A stretch of 64,000 bases of DNA from the NCBI GenBank assembly GCA_027532825.1, contig JAPZTL010000002.1, positions 62,001-126,000 on the forward strand, given 5' to 3'. Positions 41,363 through 49,389 of this stretch are shown in pieces. The notes below the pieces were generated by a model. It saw nothing but the letters and a program-made list of their open reading frames with translations. It was not told where the DNA came from and did not search any database. Source of the DNA: Silanimonas sp021297925. Lineage in GTDB: Bacteria > Pseudomonadota > Gammaproteobacteria > Xanthomonadales > Xanthomonadaceae. How positions within the stretch are numbered: position 1 is the stretch's first letter; the number at the start of each line of letters is the position of its first letter. The position numbers and the translations under genes were made by a program.

Positions 41363-43189
41363 TCAGCGGGCACTGGCGTTGGCCGGTGCCTCGAGGAAGG
41401 GCCACGGCGTGGAGGGCAGGTCGGCACCGACCCGGTCGAACAGCCGTTCCCGCAGGAGGCGGATCGGCATCGCGCCTTCACGCAGAACCCGGTCGTGGAA
41501 CTCCCGTTCCGTCCACCCGCCGCGCGTGACGCGTTCCTCGTGCAGGGCGCGGAACTGCCATCCGCCGACGAGATAGGCGACCTGGTACAGCGGACCGTAG
41601 TCGCCGGCGATCGAGCGCCGGACCTCGGCCCTCGCGTTTTCGCGCTCGTGGCCGACGTCATCGACGAGGAGGTCGACGGCCTCCTCCGGGGTCATCCGAC
41701 CGGACTGGACGCCGAGCGAGAACAGGATCCGCGCCGCGCGGTGGCTGCGCCAGAACAGCATGCCGATGCGGTCCTCCGGCGACTTGGCGAACCCCATGTC
41801 GTAGAGACGGAGTTCCCAGTACAAGGCCCAGCCTTCGATCCAGAAGGGACTGGCGAACGGTTCCCGGTAGCCGCGGTATCGCTGGGCGTACCAGTGCTGC
41901 AGGTGGTGTCCGGGCACCAACTCGTGGTGGACCACCGCGCGCGAGAAGTGCCGGTTGTTGCCGCGCAGGGCGTTGACCTTGCGGTCATGCGGCATGCCAT
42001 CCGTCGGGAAGGCGACCCAGACGTCCTCGCCGCCGAGGAAGAACGGTGCCTGCAGCTGCCATTCCGGGCTGAGCATTGTCATCCGCCATCCGCGTCGGAC
42101 CCCGGGCGGGACGGTCACGAGGTCGCGGGCCTCGAGGAAGGCGATGGCCTCGTCGGCCAGTTCGACCACGAGGGCGGGCTGCTCGCCGGGCGCGACGTGG
42201 CGCTGCTTGACGCGCTCCAAGGCCTCGCGCCAGTCGCGGGCACCCATCTCGCGGGCGGCCTTCTCCATTTCAGCGCGGCACCAGGCCAGTTCGCGTTCGG
42301 CTGCCGCCATCAGTTCGGCCGGGGTGTCGTCGATGCCTTCAGCGCGCAGGGCGCGCTGGATGGCCTCGTCCCCGATGGGATCGGCGTTGAGGGACTCCGG
42401 GTCGTCACCGCCGCCGAGCACGTCGCGCAGGCGCTTGGCGTGGGCCTCCAGTGCCTGGTCCAGCGCACCGTAAGGGGCATCGACCCACCAGCTGAACTGC
42501 GGGTCGTAGCCGGACTGGTAGCGATGCCAGTCCTTCAGTGCCGCGCGCAGGGCGTCGGCACGACGGGCGGCGCGCAAGGCGAGGGTGGGCGAGGGGCGCG
42601 CCGATGCGTCCATCGCCTCGAGCGCGCTGCCCTTCGCCTCGAGCTCCCGGCGAACGCGGTCGAGAAGGTCCGCCGTCGAACGCGGCTCGGCCTGCCGCAG
42701 GTCGCGGCGTGACTCGAGCAGGTCGACCAGAGCGTCGGCGCCCGGCAGGAGCGGGGCGATGGCGTCATGGCGCTCGCGCTCGAAGTCGAGGGCCTCGCGT
42801 TCCGCCTGAAGGTGGCGGCGCAGGAGCAGGCGGTCCAGCCGTTCGTCCTGGTCCAGCGTGGACACGTCGAGCGCGTCGACGCGCGCAAGCCAGCCATCGA
42901 CCAGCGATCGGCGCAGGGCGTCGCGCCGCGGGGCATCCAAGGGATCGTCGGCGTCGTCCCGCAGCGCGCGGACATGCTCGAGCAGCGCCCGATCGGCGAC
43001 GTAACGCTCGACGAGCGGCTGCACCCGGGACGGGGTCGTCGCGGGCAGGGCGTCGGGCACGGACGCCAGGGACAAGACCGCGAGGTCGGGCGCCTTGGCG
43101 GCGACCACTCCGCTCGGCACCGCCAGGGCGGCCGCCACCAGCAGGGCCAGCGGCGTCGGGATGCCCGGGACGGTCGAAGGACGGGTCAT
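41363..43189 (-). CDS. exported DUF885-family protein (putative metallopeptidase)
   Basis: This 608-residue protein has an N-terminal signal peptide (about 1-30, TPLALLVAAALAVPSGVVAA). The DUF885 core is a mostly helical domain with the zinc-type motif AVVHHELVPGHHLQHWYAQR (about residues 415-434) and the downstream SPFWIEGWALYWELRLYDMG. These resemble the HExxH and glutamate ligands of carboxypeptidase Taq-like metallopeptidases. Function in bacteria is not established. The start at 43189 overlaps the sufE stop (ATGA), so it is co-expressed with cysS and sufE. Confidence 0.87.
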   Translation of the reverse strand: MTRPSTVPGIPTPLALLVAAALAVPSGVVAAKAPDLAVLSLASVPDALPATTPSRVQPLVERYVADRALLEHVRALRDDADDPLDAPRRDALRRSLVDGWLARVDALDVSTLDQDERLDRLLLRRHLQAEREALDFERERHDAIAPLLPGADALVDLLESRRDLRQAEPRSTADLLDRVRRELEAKGSALEAMDASARPSPTLALRAARRADALRAALKDWHRYQSGYDPQFSWWVDAPYGALDQALEAHAKRLRDVLGGGDDPESLNADPIGDEAIQRALRAEGIDDTPAELMAAAERELAWCRAEMEKAAREMGARDWREALERVKQRHVAPGEQPALVVELADEAIAFLEARDLVTVPPGVRRGWRMTMLSPEWQLQAPFFLGGEDVWVAFPTDGMPHDRKVNALRGNNRHFSRAVVHHELVPGHHLQHWYAQRYRGYREPFASPFWIEGWALYWELRLYDMGFAKSPEDRIGMLFWRSHRAARILFSLGVQSGRMTPEEAVDLLVDDVGHERENARAEVRRSIAGDYGPLYQVAYLVGGWQFRALHEERVTRGGWTEREFHDRVLREGAMPIRLLRERLFDRVGADLPSTPWPFLEAPANASAR

Positions 43190-43641
43190 GCCAGCGCCTC
43201 CCGGGCCCGGTCCTTGATGAAGGCCAACAGGGCCGCGAGCCCGTTGCTCCGCGTCGGACTCAGGTGCTTGGAGAGTCCGATGGCGGCCACGTAGTCCGGA
43301 GAGGTGGCGAGGATCTCGGTCGCGGAGCGCCCGGAGAACACCCGAAGGGCGAGGTAGATCAGCCCGGAGACGATCGACGAGTCGGACTGGGCGTGGAAGT
43401 CGAGGCGATGGGCATCGCCTTGCGCCACGATCCAGACTTTCGACTGGCAGCCGAGCAGCCGATGCTCCTCGTCCTTCCATGCCTCGGGGAGATCCGGGAG
43501 CTTCCGGCCCAGATCGATCAGGTACTGGTAGCGCTCGGTCCAGTCGCCGAAGAAACCGAATTCTTCCGCGATCGCCGCCTGCGCGTCCGCCGGGGTCGCT
43601 TCGGTCGGGAAGGGCGACGTCGGGACGACGACGGACGTCAT
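43186..43641 (-). CDS. sufE: SufE-family sulfur acceptor protein
   Basis: This 151-residue protein takes persulfide sulfur from a SufS-type cysteine desulfurase for iron-sulfur cluster assembly. The acceptor Cys is in HRLLGCQSKVWIV (about residue 65). The family end is LSPTRSNGLAALLAFI. No sufS or other suf gene is adjacent. Instead it is overlapped on both sides by cysS and the DUF885 gene, so it may link cysteine use with cluster assembly. Confidence 0.94.
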   Translation of the reverse strand: MTSVVVPTSPFPTEATPADAQAAIAEEFGFFGDWTERYQYLIDLGRKLPDLPEAWKDEEHRLLGCQSKVWIVAQGDAHRLDFHAQSDSSIVSGLIYLALRVFSGRSATEILATSPDYVAAIGLSKHLSPTRSNGLAALLAFIKDRAREALA

Positions 43642-45047
43642 GCGCGCTTCCTCGACCAGCGCACGCCCTGGGGCGTGTCCTCGAGGAGGATGCCTGCCGC
43701 CGCGAGTTCGTCGCGGATCGCATCGGCACGCGCGAAGTCACGGGCCTTCTTGGCGGCGGTGCGTTCGGCCACCAGTGCATCGATGCGCGCATCGTCTTCG
43801 CCATCGCCACGGCCGAACCAGGCCTCGGGCGCCTGCTGGAGCAGGCCCAGCGCCGCGCCGGCACCCAGCAGTTCGGCCTTGGCGTCGCGGGCCCGGGCTT
43901 CGGCCTGCGCCTTCGCGAGCCCGGCCGGTGCGTCGGCCCACGCGCGCTGCGCGGCGCGGGCGTCGCCGGCCAGCCGCGACAGTTCCGCGAGCGCCGACGG
44001 GGTGTTCAGGTCGTCGGCCAGCGCCGCTTCGATGGCGTCGGGCACCACCGGGGCCGCGACCACGCCGCCGAGGTCGCGAAGCGTGCCGTAGAGGCGGTCG
44101 AGCGTGTTGATGCTCTGCTCGATCAAGGCCGGCGACCAGTCCAGCGGCTGGCGGTAATGCGCCGAAAGCAGGGCGTAGCGAAGCGCTTCGGCCGGGTACT
44201 CGCCGAGCAGGTCGTGCACGGTCCGGATGTTGCCGATCGACTTCGACATCTTGCTGCCATCGAAGGTGAGCATGCCGTTGTGCAGCCAGAATCGGGCGAA
44301 GGGCTTGCCGTTCGCGCATTCGCTCTGGGCGATCTCGTTCTCGTGGTGCGGGAACTGCAGGTCGACGCCGCCGGCATGGATGTCGATGGTCTCCCCGAGC
44401 TGGGCCCGGCACATGGCCGAGCACTCGATGTGCCAGCCCGGCCGGCCGCGGCCCCACGGCGAGTCCCAGCCAGGCAGGTCCGGCGTCGAGGGCTTCCACA
44501 GCACGAAATCCCCGGCGTCGCGCTTGTAGGGCGCGACCTCGACACGGGCGCCGGCGAGCATCTCGTCGGTGCTGCGGCGGGAGAGCGCACCGTAGCGGGC
44601 GAAGGTCGAGACCTGAAACAGCACGTGGCCGTCGGCGGCGTAGGCGTGCCCCCGTTCGATCAGCGACTCGATCATCGCGACGATGTCGGCGATGTGGTGG
44701 GTCGCGTGCGGCTCGAGGTCCGGCAGGCGGACGCCCAGCGCGCCCATGTCCTCGCGGTAGATCGCGGCGTACTTCTCGGTGATCGCCGTGATCGGCACCC
44801 GCTGCTCGAGGGCCGACTGGTTGATCTTGTCGTCGACGTCGGTGATGTTGCGGGCGTACACCACCGACGGGAAGTGCCGGCGCAGCAGGTCGGCCAGCAC
44901 GCCGAAGACGACGGGCCCGCGGGCGTTGCCGATATGGGCGAAGTTGTAGACCGTCGGACCACAGACGTACATCGTGACCCGCTGCGGGTCGGCGGGCTCG
45001 AAGGGCTCGACCTGCCGCGACAGGCTGTTGTACAGGCGGATCGACAT
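43638..45047 (-). CDS. cysS: cysteinyl-tRNA synthetase
   Basis: This 469-residue class I synthetase charges tRNA-Cys. The zinc and ATP-binding region is YVCGPTVYNFAHIGNARG (with the HIGH-like HIGN). A KMSKS loop is in DGSKMSKSIGNIRTV. The zinc-ligand region is GWHIECSAMC and HHENEIAQSE. It heads a cysS-sufE-DUF885 unit with 4-base overlaps. A TATGCT box on the minus strand at about 45084-45079 is a possible -10 element, but a good -35 is not visible. Confidence 0.97.
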   Translation of the reverse strand: MSIRLYNSLSRQVEPFEPADPQRVTMYVCGPTVYNFAHIGNARGPVVFGVLADLLRRHFPSVVYARNITDVDDKINQSALEQRVPITAITEKYAAIYREDMGALGVRLPDLEPHATHHIADIVAMIESLIERGHAYAADGHVLFQVSTFARYGALSRRSTDEMLAGARVEVAPYKRDAGDFVLWKPSTPDLPGWDSPWGRGRPGWHIECSAMCRAQLGETIDIHAGGVDLQFPHHENEIAQSECANGKPFARFWLHNGMLTFDGSKMSKSIGNIRTVHDLLGEYPAEALRYALLSAHYRQPLDWSPALIEQSINTLDRLYGTLRDLGGVVAAPVVPDAIEAALADDLNTPSALAELSRLAGDARAAQRAWADAPAGLAKAQAEARARDAKAELLGAGAALGLLQQAPEAWFGRGDGEDDARIDALVAERTAAKKARDFARADAIRDELAAAGILLEDTPQGVRWSRKRA

Positions 45048-45177
45048 CGCTCCGTGGGCTCCGGTTCAGGGGCCTGAAGCATAGCAACGCGCTTCCTTGC
45101 TTAACGGAAATCTTCGGCCATGGTTCAGCCGCCCGATGATGGAATCGCTCCCAGAGTTCCGCACCCCGGAGATGGCC

Positions 45178-45726
45178 ATGGTCCCCCTGCGCAAGTCCGC
45201 CCTGATCGCCCTGTCGCTGCTGCCCCTCGCGCTTGCCGCCCAGCCCCGCGATCGCTACGCCCCGGGATACGCGTCCGGCCCGGAGAACGTGTCCTACAGC
45301 TATGCTCAGGTCACCCGGGTCGATCCGGTCTACGAGACCGTGCGTACCACCGTGCCGGAGGAGTACTGCGACGGCCGCGGGGTTCGCGACGGCGGCAACC
45401 CGACCGGGGGCACCGTCGTCGGCGCGCTGGTCGGCGCCGCCCTTGGCAACCAGGTCGGTAAGGGTGACGGCCGCGATGCGGCCACCGTCGCCGGCGCCGT
45501 GATCGGCGGGGCCATCGGTCGCAATGTCGACCGCAACGACGGTTCGGCGTCCCGCGGCGGTTGTCGCGTCGTCGAACGGGAGCGCGAGCAGCGCCGCGTG
45601 GCCGCCTACGACGTCGAGTACGTCCATCAGGGCCAGACCTACATGTCCCGCATGCCCTACGACCCGGGCGACCGCATCCGCGTCCGCGTCTCGGTCCAGC
45701 CGGTCGACGAGGGCGGTTACCGTTGA
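45178..45726 (+). CDS. exported glycine-zipper (2TM) protein
   Basis: This 182-residue protein has a signal peptide (MVPLRKSALIALSLLPLALA). The start at 45178 is chosen because GGAG at 45168-45171 is six bases upstream; ATGs at 45172 and earlier are less well placed. A glycine-zipper segment, GGTVVGALVGAALGNQVGKG and AATVAGAVIGGAIGRNV (about 80-120), is of the 17-kDa-antigen/SlyB type. A C-terminal soluble part (YDVEYVHQGQTYMSRMPYDP) follows. Such proteins sit at the outer membrane or in the periplasm, and the role is unclear. Two cysteines (EEYCDGRG, GGCRVVE) may form a disulfide. A terminator follows. Confidence 0.85.
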   Translation: MVPLRKSALIALSLLPLALAAQPRDRYAPGYASGPENVSYSYAQVTRVDPVYETVRTTVPEEYCDGRGVRDGGNPTGGTVVGALVGAALGNQVGKGDGRDAATVAGAVIGGAIGRNVDRNDGSASRGGCRVVEREREQRRVAAYDVEYVHQGQTYMSRMPYDPGDRIRVRVSVQPVDEGGYR

Positions 45727-45751
45727 CGGCCGAGGTTCCGGCTCGAATGGT

Positions 45752-45779
45752 GGGCGCCCTCCGGGGCGCCCTGTCGTTT
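45752..45779 (+). terminator. intrinsic terminator of the glycine-zipper gene
   Basis: A perfect 8-bp stem, GGGCGCCC / GGGCGCCC, has a TCCG loop and the tail TGTCGTTT. It lies 26 bases after the stop and insulates the arginine leader that follows. Confidence 0.7.
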
Positions 45780-45823
45780 CCGGGGCTTGCGCGACCGGAC
45801 GCCCTTTGCGACTCTAGACGCGT

Positions 45824-45928
45824 ATGTTTTCTTTCCTGCCCGCCTTCGGCGTCCTCAGCTCGGCCTACATGGCCGCCGGCATGACGTCTCGCGCACGCCG
45901 ACCGGAATCCCGCCATCCCGCTGGGTAA
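45824..45928 (+). CDS. candidate arginine leader peptide upstream of argF'
   Basis: This 34-codon frame starts ATG TTT TCT TTC at 45824 and ends with TAA at 45926-45928. Its C-terminal part reads TSRARRPESRHPAG, with arginine codons at 45890, 45896, 45899 and 45911. There is no Shine-Dalgarno sequence, but TCTAGA at 45813-45818 lies where a -10 box would place the transcript start at or near the ATG, so leaderless translation is possible. It is followed 27 bases later by an intrinsic terminator and then argF'. This is the usual arrangement of amino-acid attenuators. The coding status is inferred from architecture alone. Confidence 0.5.
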   Translation: MFSFLPAFGVLSSAYMAAGMTSRARRPESRHPAG

Positions 45929-45990
45929 CCGGTTCGTTTCGTCATTTTGAAACCACCAACGCCCAGCCTCGCGCTGGGCGTTGGCGTTTT
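45920..45990 (+). promoter_or_regulatory. transcription attenuator: terminator hairpin and competing antiterminator upstream of argF'
   Basis: The terminator is a perfect 12-bp stem, CCAACGCCCAGC (45956-45967) / GCTGGGCGTTGG (45973-45984), with a 5-base loop and the tail CGTTTT. The same core as its 3' arm, GCTGGG, occurs earlier at 45920-45925, inside the final Ala-Gly codons of the leader frame. That copy can pair with CCCAGC of the 5' arm (7 bp counting one G-U pair), which would block the terminator. A ribosome stalled at the Arg codons 20-30 bases upstream leaves this segment free. One that reaches the stop codon covers it. This is textbook attenuation logic; the geometry is inferred, not measured. 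Confidence 0.55.
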
Positions 45991-46021
45991 GCGTCCTCGT
46001 TCGTCCTCTGGAGTCCCACCG

Positions 46022-47032
46022 ATGAAGCACTTCCTGAATACCCAGGACTGGTCCCGCGCCGAGCTGGACGCCGTCCTCGACGAGGCGGCGGCCTTCAAGG
46101 CCAGCAAGTTCGGCCAGCAGATGGCCGGCAAGACCATTGCCCTGGTGTTCTTCAACCCATCCCTGCGAACCCGCACCAGCTTCGAGGTGGGCGCCTACCA
46201 GATGGGCGGCCATGCCGTGGTCCTCGCCCCGGGCAAGGACGCGTGGCCGATCGAATTCGACCTGGGCACCGTGATGGATGGCGAGGCCGAGGAGCACATC
46301 GCCGAGGTGGCCCAGGTGCTGAGCCGCTACGTGGACCTGATCGGCGTCCGGGCCTTCCCGAAGTTCGTGGACTGGTCGGTGGATCGCGAGGACAAGGTGC
46401 TGCGGGGCTTCGCGCGCTACGCCACCGTACCGGTGATCAACCTCGAGACCATCACCCATCCCTGCCAGGAACTCGCCCATGCGCTCGCCCTGCGTGAGCG
46501 TTTCGGGAACGACCTGCGTGGGCGCAAGTACGTGCTGACGTGGACCTACCACCCCAAGGCGCTGAACACCGCCGTGGCGAACTCCGCGCTGACGATCGCC
46601 ACCCGCCTCGGCATGGACGTGACCCTGCTGTGCCCGAACGAGCAGTACCTGCTGGACGAGCGCTACATGGGATGGGCGAAGCAGAACGTCGCCGAGAGCG
46701 GCGGTTCGCTGACGGTGTCGCATGACCTCGAGGCCGCCTACCGGGACGCCGATGTCGTCTACGCCAAGAGCTGGGGGGCGCTGCCGTACTTCGGAAACTG
46801 GGCCGACGAGAAGCCGATGCGCGACCGCTACCGGCACTTCATCGTGGACGAGGCCAAGATGGCCCTGACCCGCGACGGCGGCAAGGGCCTGTTCTCGCAC
46901 TGCCTGCCGTTGCGCCGGAACATCAAGGCCACCGATGCCGTCATGGATTCGCCGAACTGCATCGCCATCGACGAGGCCGAAAACCGCCTGCACGTGCAGA
47001 AGGCCGTCATGGCCCGCCTGCTCCGCGGTTGA
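46022..47032 (+). CDS. argF': N-acetylornithine carbamoyltransferase
   Basis: This 336-residue enzyme makes N-acetylcitrulline from acetylornithine and carbamoyl phosphate, the variant step of arginine synthesis known from Xanthomonas. The start at 46022 (GGAG at 46010-46013) gives MKHFLNTQDWSRAELDAVLD. Carbamoyl-phosphate motif: FFNPSLRTRTSFE. The acetylornithine-specific features are DAWPIEFDLGTVMDGEAEEH and the second-domain segment VLTWTYHPKALNTAVANS, with HCLPLRRNIKATDAV near the end. Ordinary ornithine carbamoyltransferase lacks these. It is preceded by the candidate attenuator and separated from argG by a 72-base pyrimidine-rich spacer. Confidence 0.96.
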   Translation: MKHFLNTQDWSRAELDAVLDEAAAFKASKFGQQMAGKTIALVFFNPSLRTRTSFEVGAYQMGGHAVVLAPGKDAWPIEFDLGTVMDGEAEEHIAEVAQVLSRYVDLIGVRAFPKFVDWSVDREDKVLRGFARYATVPVINLETITHPCQELAHALALRERFGNDLRGRKYVLTWTYHPKALNTAVANSALTIATRLGMDVTLLCPNEQYLLDERYMGWAKQNVAESGGSLTVSHDLEAAYRDADVVYAKSWGALPYFGNWADEKPMRDRYRHFIVDEAKMALTRDGGKGLFSHCLPLRRNIKATDAVMDSPNCIAIDEAENRLHVQKAVMARLLRG

Positions 47033-47104
47033 GTTGCCCCAGCGCCGCCTCACGCCGCCTCCCTGTTTCCTCTTTCCTCATCCATTCTTTCCGTCCCTGA
47101 GCCC
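47033..47104 (+). other. pyrimidine-rich spacer between argF' and argG
   Basis: The spacer contains about 40 bases that are almost all C and T with very little G (CCTCCCTGTTTCCTCTTTCC and its continuation), ending 9 bases before the argG ATG. No purine-rich Shine-Dalgarno sequence is present. Such C-rich, G-poor RNA is the kind bound by Rho or by ribosomal protein S1. No hairpin is seen. Confidence 0.5.
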
Positions 47105-48295
47105 ATGTCCAAGAAAATCGTCCTCGCCTTCTCCGGCGGCCTCGACACCAGCTTCTGCGTGCCTTACCTCCAGGAGCGCGGTTGGGAAGTCCACACCGTG
47201 TTCGCCGACACCGGCGGCGTCGACGCCGAGGAGAAGGCGTGGATCGAAGCCCGCGCGCAGGAACTGCAGGTCGCCAGCCACGTCACCGTCGACGGCGGCC
47301 CGGCCATCTGGGCCGGTTTCGTGAAGCCCTTCGTCTGGGCGGGCGAGCCCTACCAGGGCCAGTACCCGCTGCTGGTCTCCGACCGCTACCTGATCGTCGA
47401 AGCCGCGCTGAAGCGTTGCGCCGAGTTGGGCACGAAGGCCATCGCGCACGGCTGCACCGGCATGGGCAACGACCAGGTGCGCTTCGACCTCGCCATCAAG
47501 GCGCTGGGTGACTACGAGATCGTCGCGCCGATCCGCGAAATCCAGAAGGAGCACAAGGAAGTCCGCGCCTACGAGCAGGCCTACCTCGAGGCCCGTGGCT
47601 TCGCGGTGCGCGCCAAGCAGAAGAGCTACACGATCAACGAGAACCTGCTGGGCGTGACCATGAGCGGCGGCGAGATCGATCGCTGGGAAGCGCCGGGCCC
47701 GGGTGCGAAGGGCTGGTGCGCGCCGCGCAGCGAGTGGCCGACCACGCCGCTGGAGCTGACGCTGGGCTTCGAAAAGGGCGAGGCAGTCACCTTGAACGGC
47801 GAAGCGCTGCCGGGCCACGTGATCCTCGCCAAGCTCAATGCGGCGCTGGCGCCCTACGGCGTCGGCCGTGGCCTGTACACCGGCGACACGACGATCGGCC
47901 TCAAGGGTCGGATCATCTACGAAGCCCCGGGACTCGCCGCCCTGCTCACGGCGCATCGCGCGCTGGAGGAGGCCGTGCTGACCAAGAACCAGAACCGCTT
48001 CAAGCCGGAGATCGGCCGCAAGTGGACCGAGCTCGTCTACGAGGGCTTCTTCCATGACCCGCTGAAGACCGACGTGGAGGCTTTCCTCGCCTCATCGCAG
48101 CGCACGGTCAACGGCACGGTGACCCTGCGCACCGAAGGCGGGCGCGTGGACGCGGTGGCCATCCAGTCGCCGCACATCCTCAACGCCAAGGGCGCGACCT
48201 ACGCGCAGGCCGCGGACTGGGGCGTGGCCGAGGCCGAGGGCTTCATCCGCCTCTACGGCATGAGCAGCACGCTGTGGGCCGAGGTGAACCGGTGA
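47105..48295 (+). CDS. argG: argininosuccinate synthase
   Basis: This 396-residue enzyme condenses citrulline with aspartate using ATP. The P-loop-like start is IVLAFSGGLDTSFCVPYL (SGGLDTS). Citrulline/aspartate-binding segments are AHGCTGMGNDQVRFDLA, YTINENLLGVTMSGGEIDRW and TTIGLKGRIIYEAPGLAAL. It acts on citrulline after the acetyl group is removed by ArgE'. It begins the tightly overlapped block argG-argE'-argAB-GNAT-argC-argH. No Shine-Dalgarno sequence is visible before its ATG, only a pyrimidine tract. Confidence 0.97.
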   Translation: MSKKIVLAFSGGLDTSFCVPYLQERGWEVHTVFADTGGVDAEEKAWIEARAQELQVASHVTVDGGPAIWAGFVKPFVWAGEPYQGQYPLLVSDRYLIVEAALKRCAELGTKAIAHGCTGMGNDQVRFDLAIKALGDYEIVAPIREIQKEHKEVRAYEQAYLEARGFAVRAKQKSYTINENLLGVTMSGGEIDRWEAPGPGAKGWCAPRSEWPTTPLELTLGFEKGEAVTLNGEALPGHVILAKLNAALAPYGVGRGLYTGDTTIGLKGRIIYEAPGLAALLTAHRALEEAVLTKNQNRFKPEIGRKWTELVYEGFFHDPLKTDVEAFLASSQRTVNGTVTLRTEGGRVDAVAIQSPHILNAKGATYAQAADWGVAEAEGFIRLYGMSSTLWAEVNR

Positions 48296-49389
48296 GCGAG
48301 GCCCTCGCCAGCACGCTGGAGCACCTCGAAGCCCTCGTCGGCTTCGACACGCGCAACCCGCCACGGGCCATCGGCACCGGCGGGATGTTCGACTACCTGC
48401 AGGCGAACCTGCCGGGCTTCCGCTTCCAGTTGACCGATTTCGGCGCTGGTGCGGTGGCCCTGCTGGCCGTGCGCGGCAACCCGACCCGGGTGTTCAACGT
48501 GCACATGGACACCGTGCCCGACTCGCCGGCCTGGACGGCCAGCCCGCACGTGCTGCGCGTGACGGCCGACCGCGCCATCGGCCTCGGCGCCTGCGACATC
48601 AAGGGCGCGGCGGCGGCGATGCTGGCGGCGGCAGCCCGCACCACGGGCGATGCGGCCTTCCTGTTCACCACCGATGAAGAAGCCAACGATGCCCGCTGCA
48701 TCGCCGGCTTCCTCGCCCAAGGCCATGGCTTCACCGAGGCCGTGGTCGCGGAACCGACGGGCTGCGAGGCCGTGCTGGCGCATCGCGGCATCGCCTCGGT
48801 GCTGATGAAGTTCCAGGGCCAAGCCGGGCACGCCTCGGCGGCGAACGCCTTGAAGCTGTCGGCCCTGCATCAGGCCATCCACTGGGGCGAGGCGGCCTTG
48901 GCCTTCGTCGAATCGCAGGCGCACCAGCGCTTCGGCGGGCTGACCGGGCTGCGCTTCAATATCGGCCGCGTCGAGGGCGGCATCAAGGCCAACATGATCG
49001 CGCCCAGCGCCGAGGTGCGTTTCGGCTTCCGGCCGCTGCCCTCGATGGACGTCCCGCAGCTGCACGCGCACTTCAAGGGCTTGGCCGATTCGGCCGCGCT
49101 GGCGCACTACGAGGCGACGTTCTACGGCCCCTCGCTGCCGGCGGGCGATGTCGCGCAGGCCGAGGGCAAGCGCCTCGCCGCGCGCGATCTCGCCGACGAG
49201 CTCGGCCTGCCGATCGGCAACGCCGTGGACTTCTGGACCGAAGCCAGCCTGTTCTCGCAGGCGGGCATGACGGCCCTCGTGTTCGGCCCGGGCGATATCG
49301 CGCAGGCCCACACCGCTGACGAGTGGGTCGCGCTCGACCAGCTCAGCCAGTACACCGACCACCTGATCCGACTGTTCGCGCGGCCATGA
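48292..49389 (+). CDS. argE': N-acetyl-L-citrulline (acetylornithine-type) deacetylase
   Basis: This 365-residue M20-family metallohydrolase has metal-binding motifs FNVHMDTVPD (His/Asp), LGACDIKGAAAAM (bridging Asp), FTTDEEAND (catalytic Glu) and ADEWVALDQL near the end. In Xanthomonas the matching protein prefers acetylcitrulline, which fits the upstream acetylornithine carbamoyltransferase. The GTG at 48292 overlaps the argG stop (GTGA). It removes acetate to give citrulline for ArgG. Confidence 0.93.
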   Translation: MSEALASTLEHLEALVGFDTRNPPRAIGTGGMFDYLQANLPGFRFQLTDFGAGAVALLAVRGNPTRVFNVHMDTVPDSPAWTASPHVLRVTADRAIGLGACDIKGAAAAMLAAAARTTGDAAFLFTTDEEANDARCIAGFLAQGHGFTEAVVAEPTGCEAVLAHRGIASVLMKFQGQAGHASAANALKLSALHQAIHWGEAALAFVESQAHQRFGGLTGLRFNIGRVEGGIKANMIAPSAEVRFGFRPLPSMDVPQLHAHFKGLADSAALAHYEATFYGPSLPAGDVAQAEGKRLAARDLADELGLPIGNAVDFWTEASLFSQAGMTALVFGPGDIAQAHTADEWVALDQLSQYTDHLIRLFARP

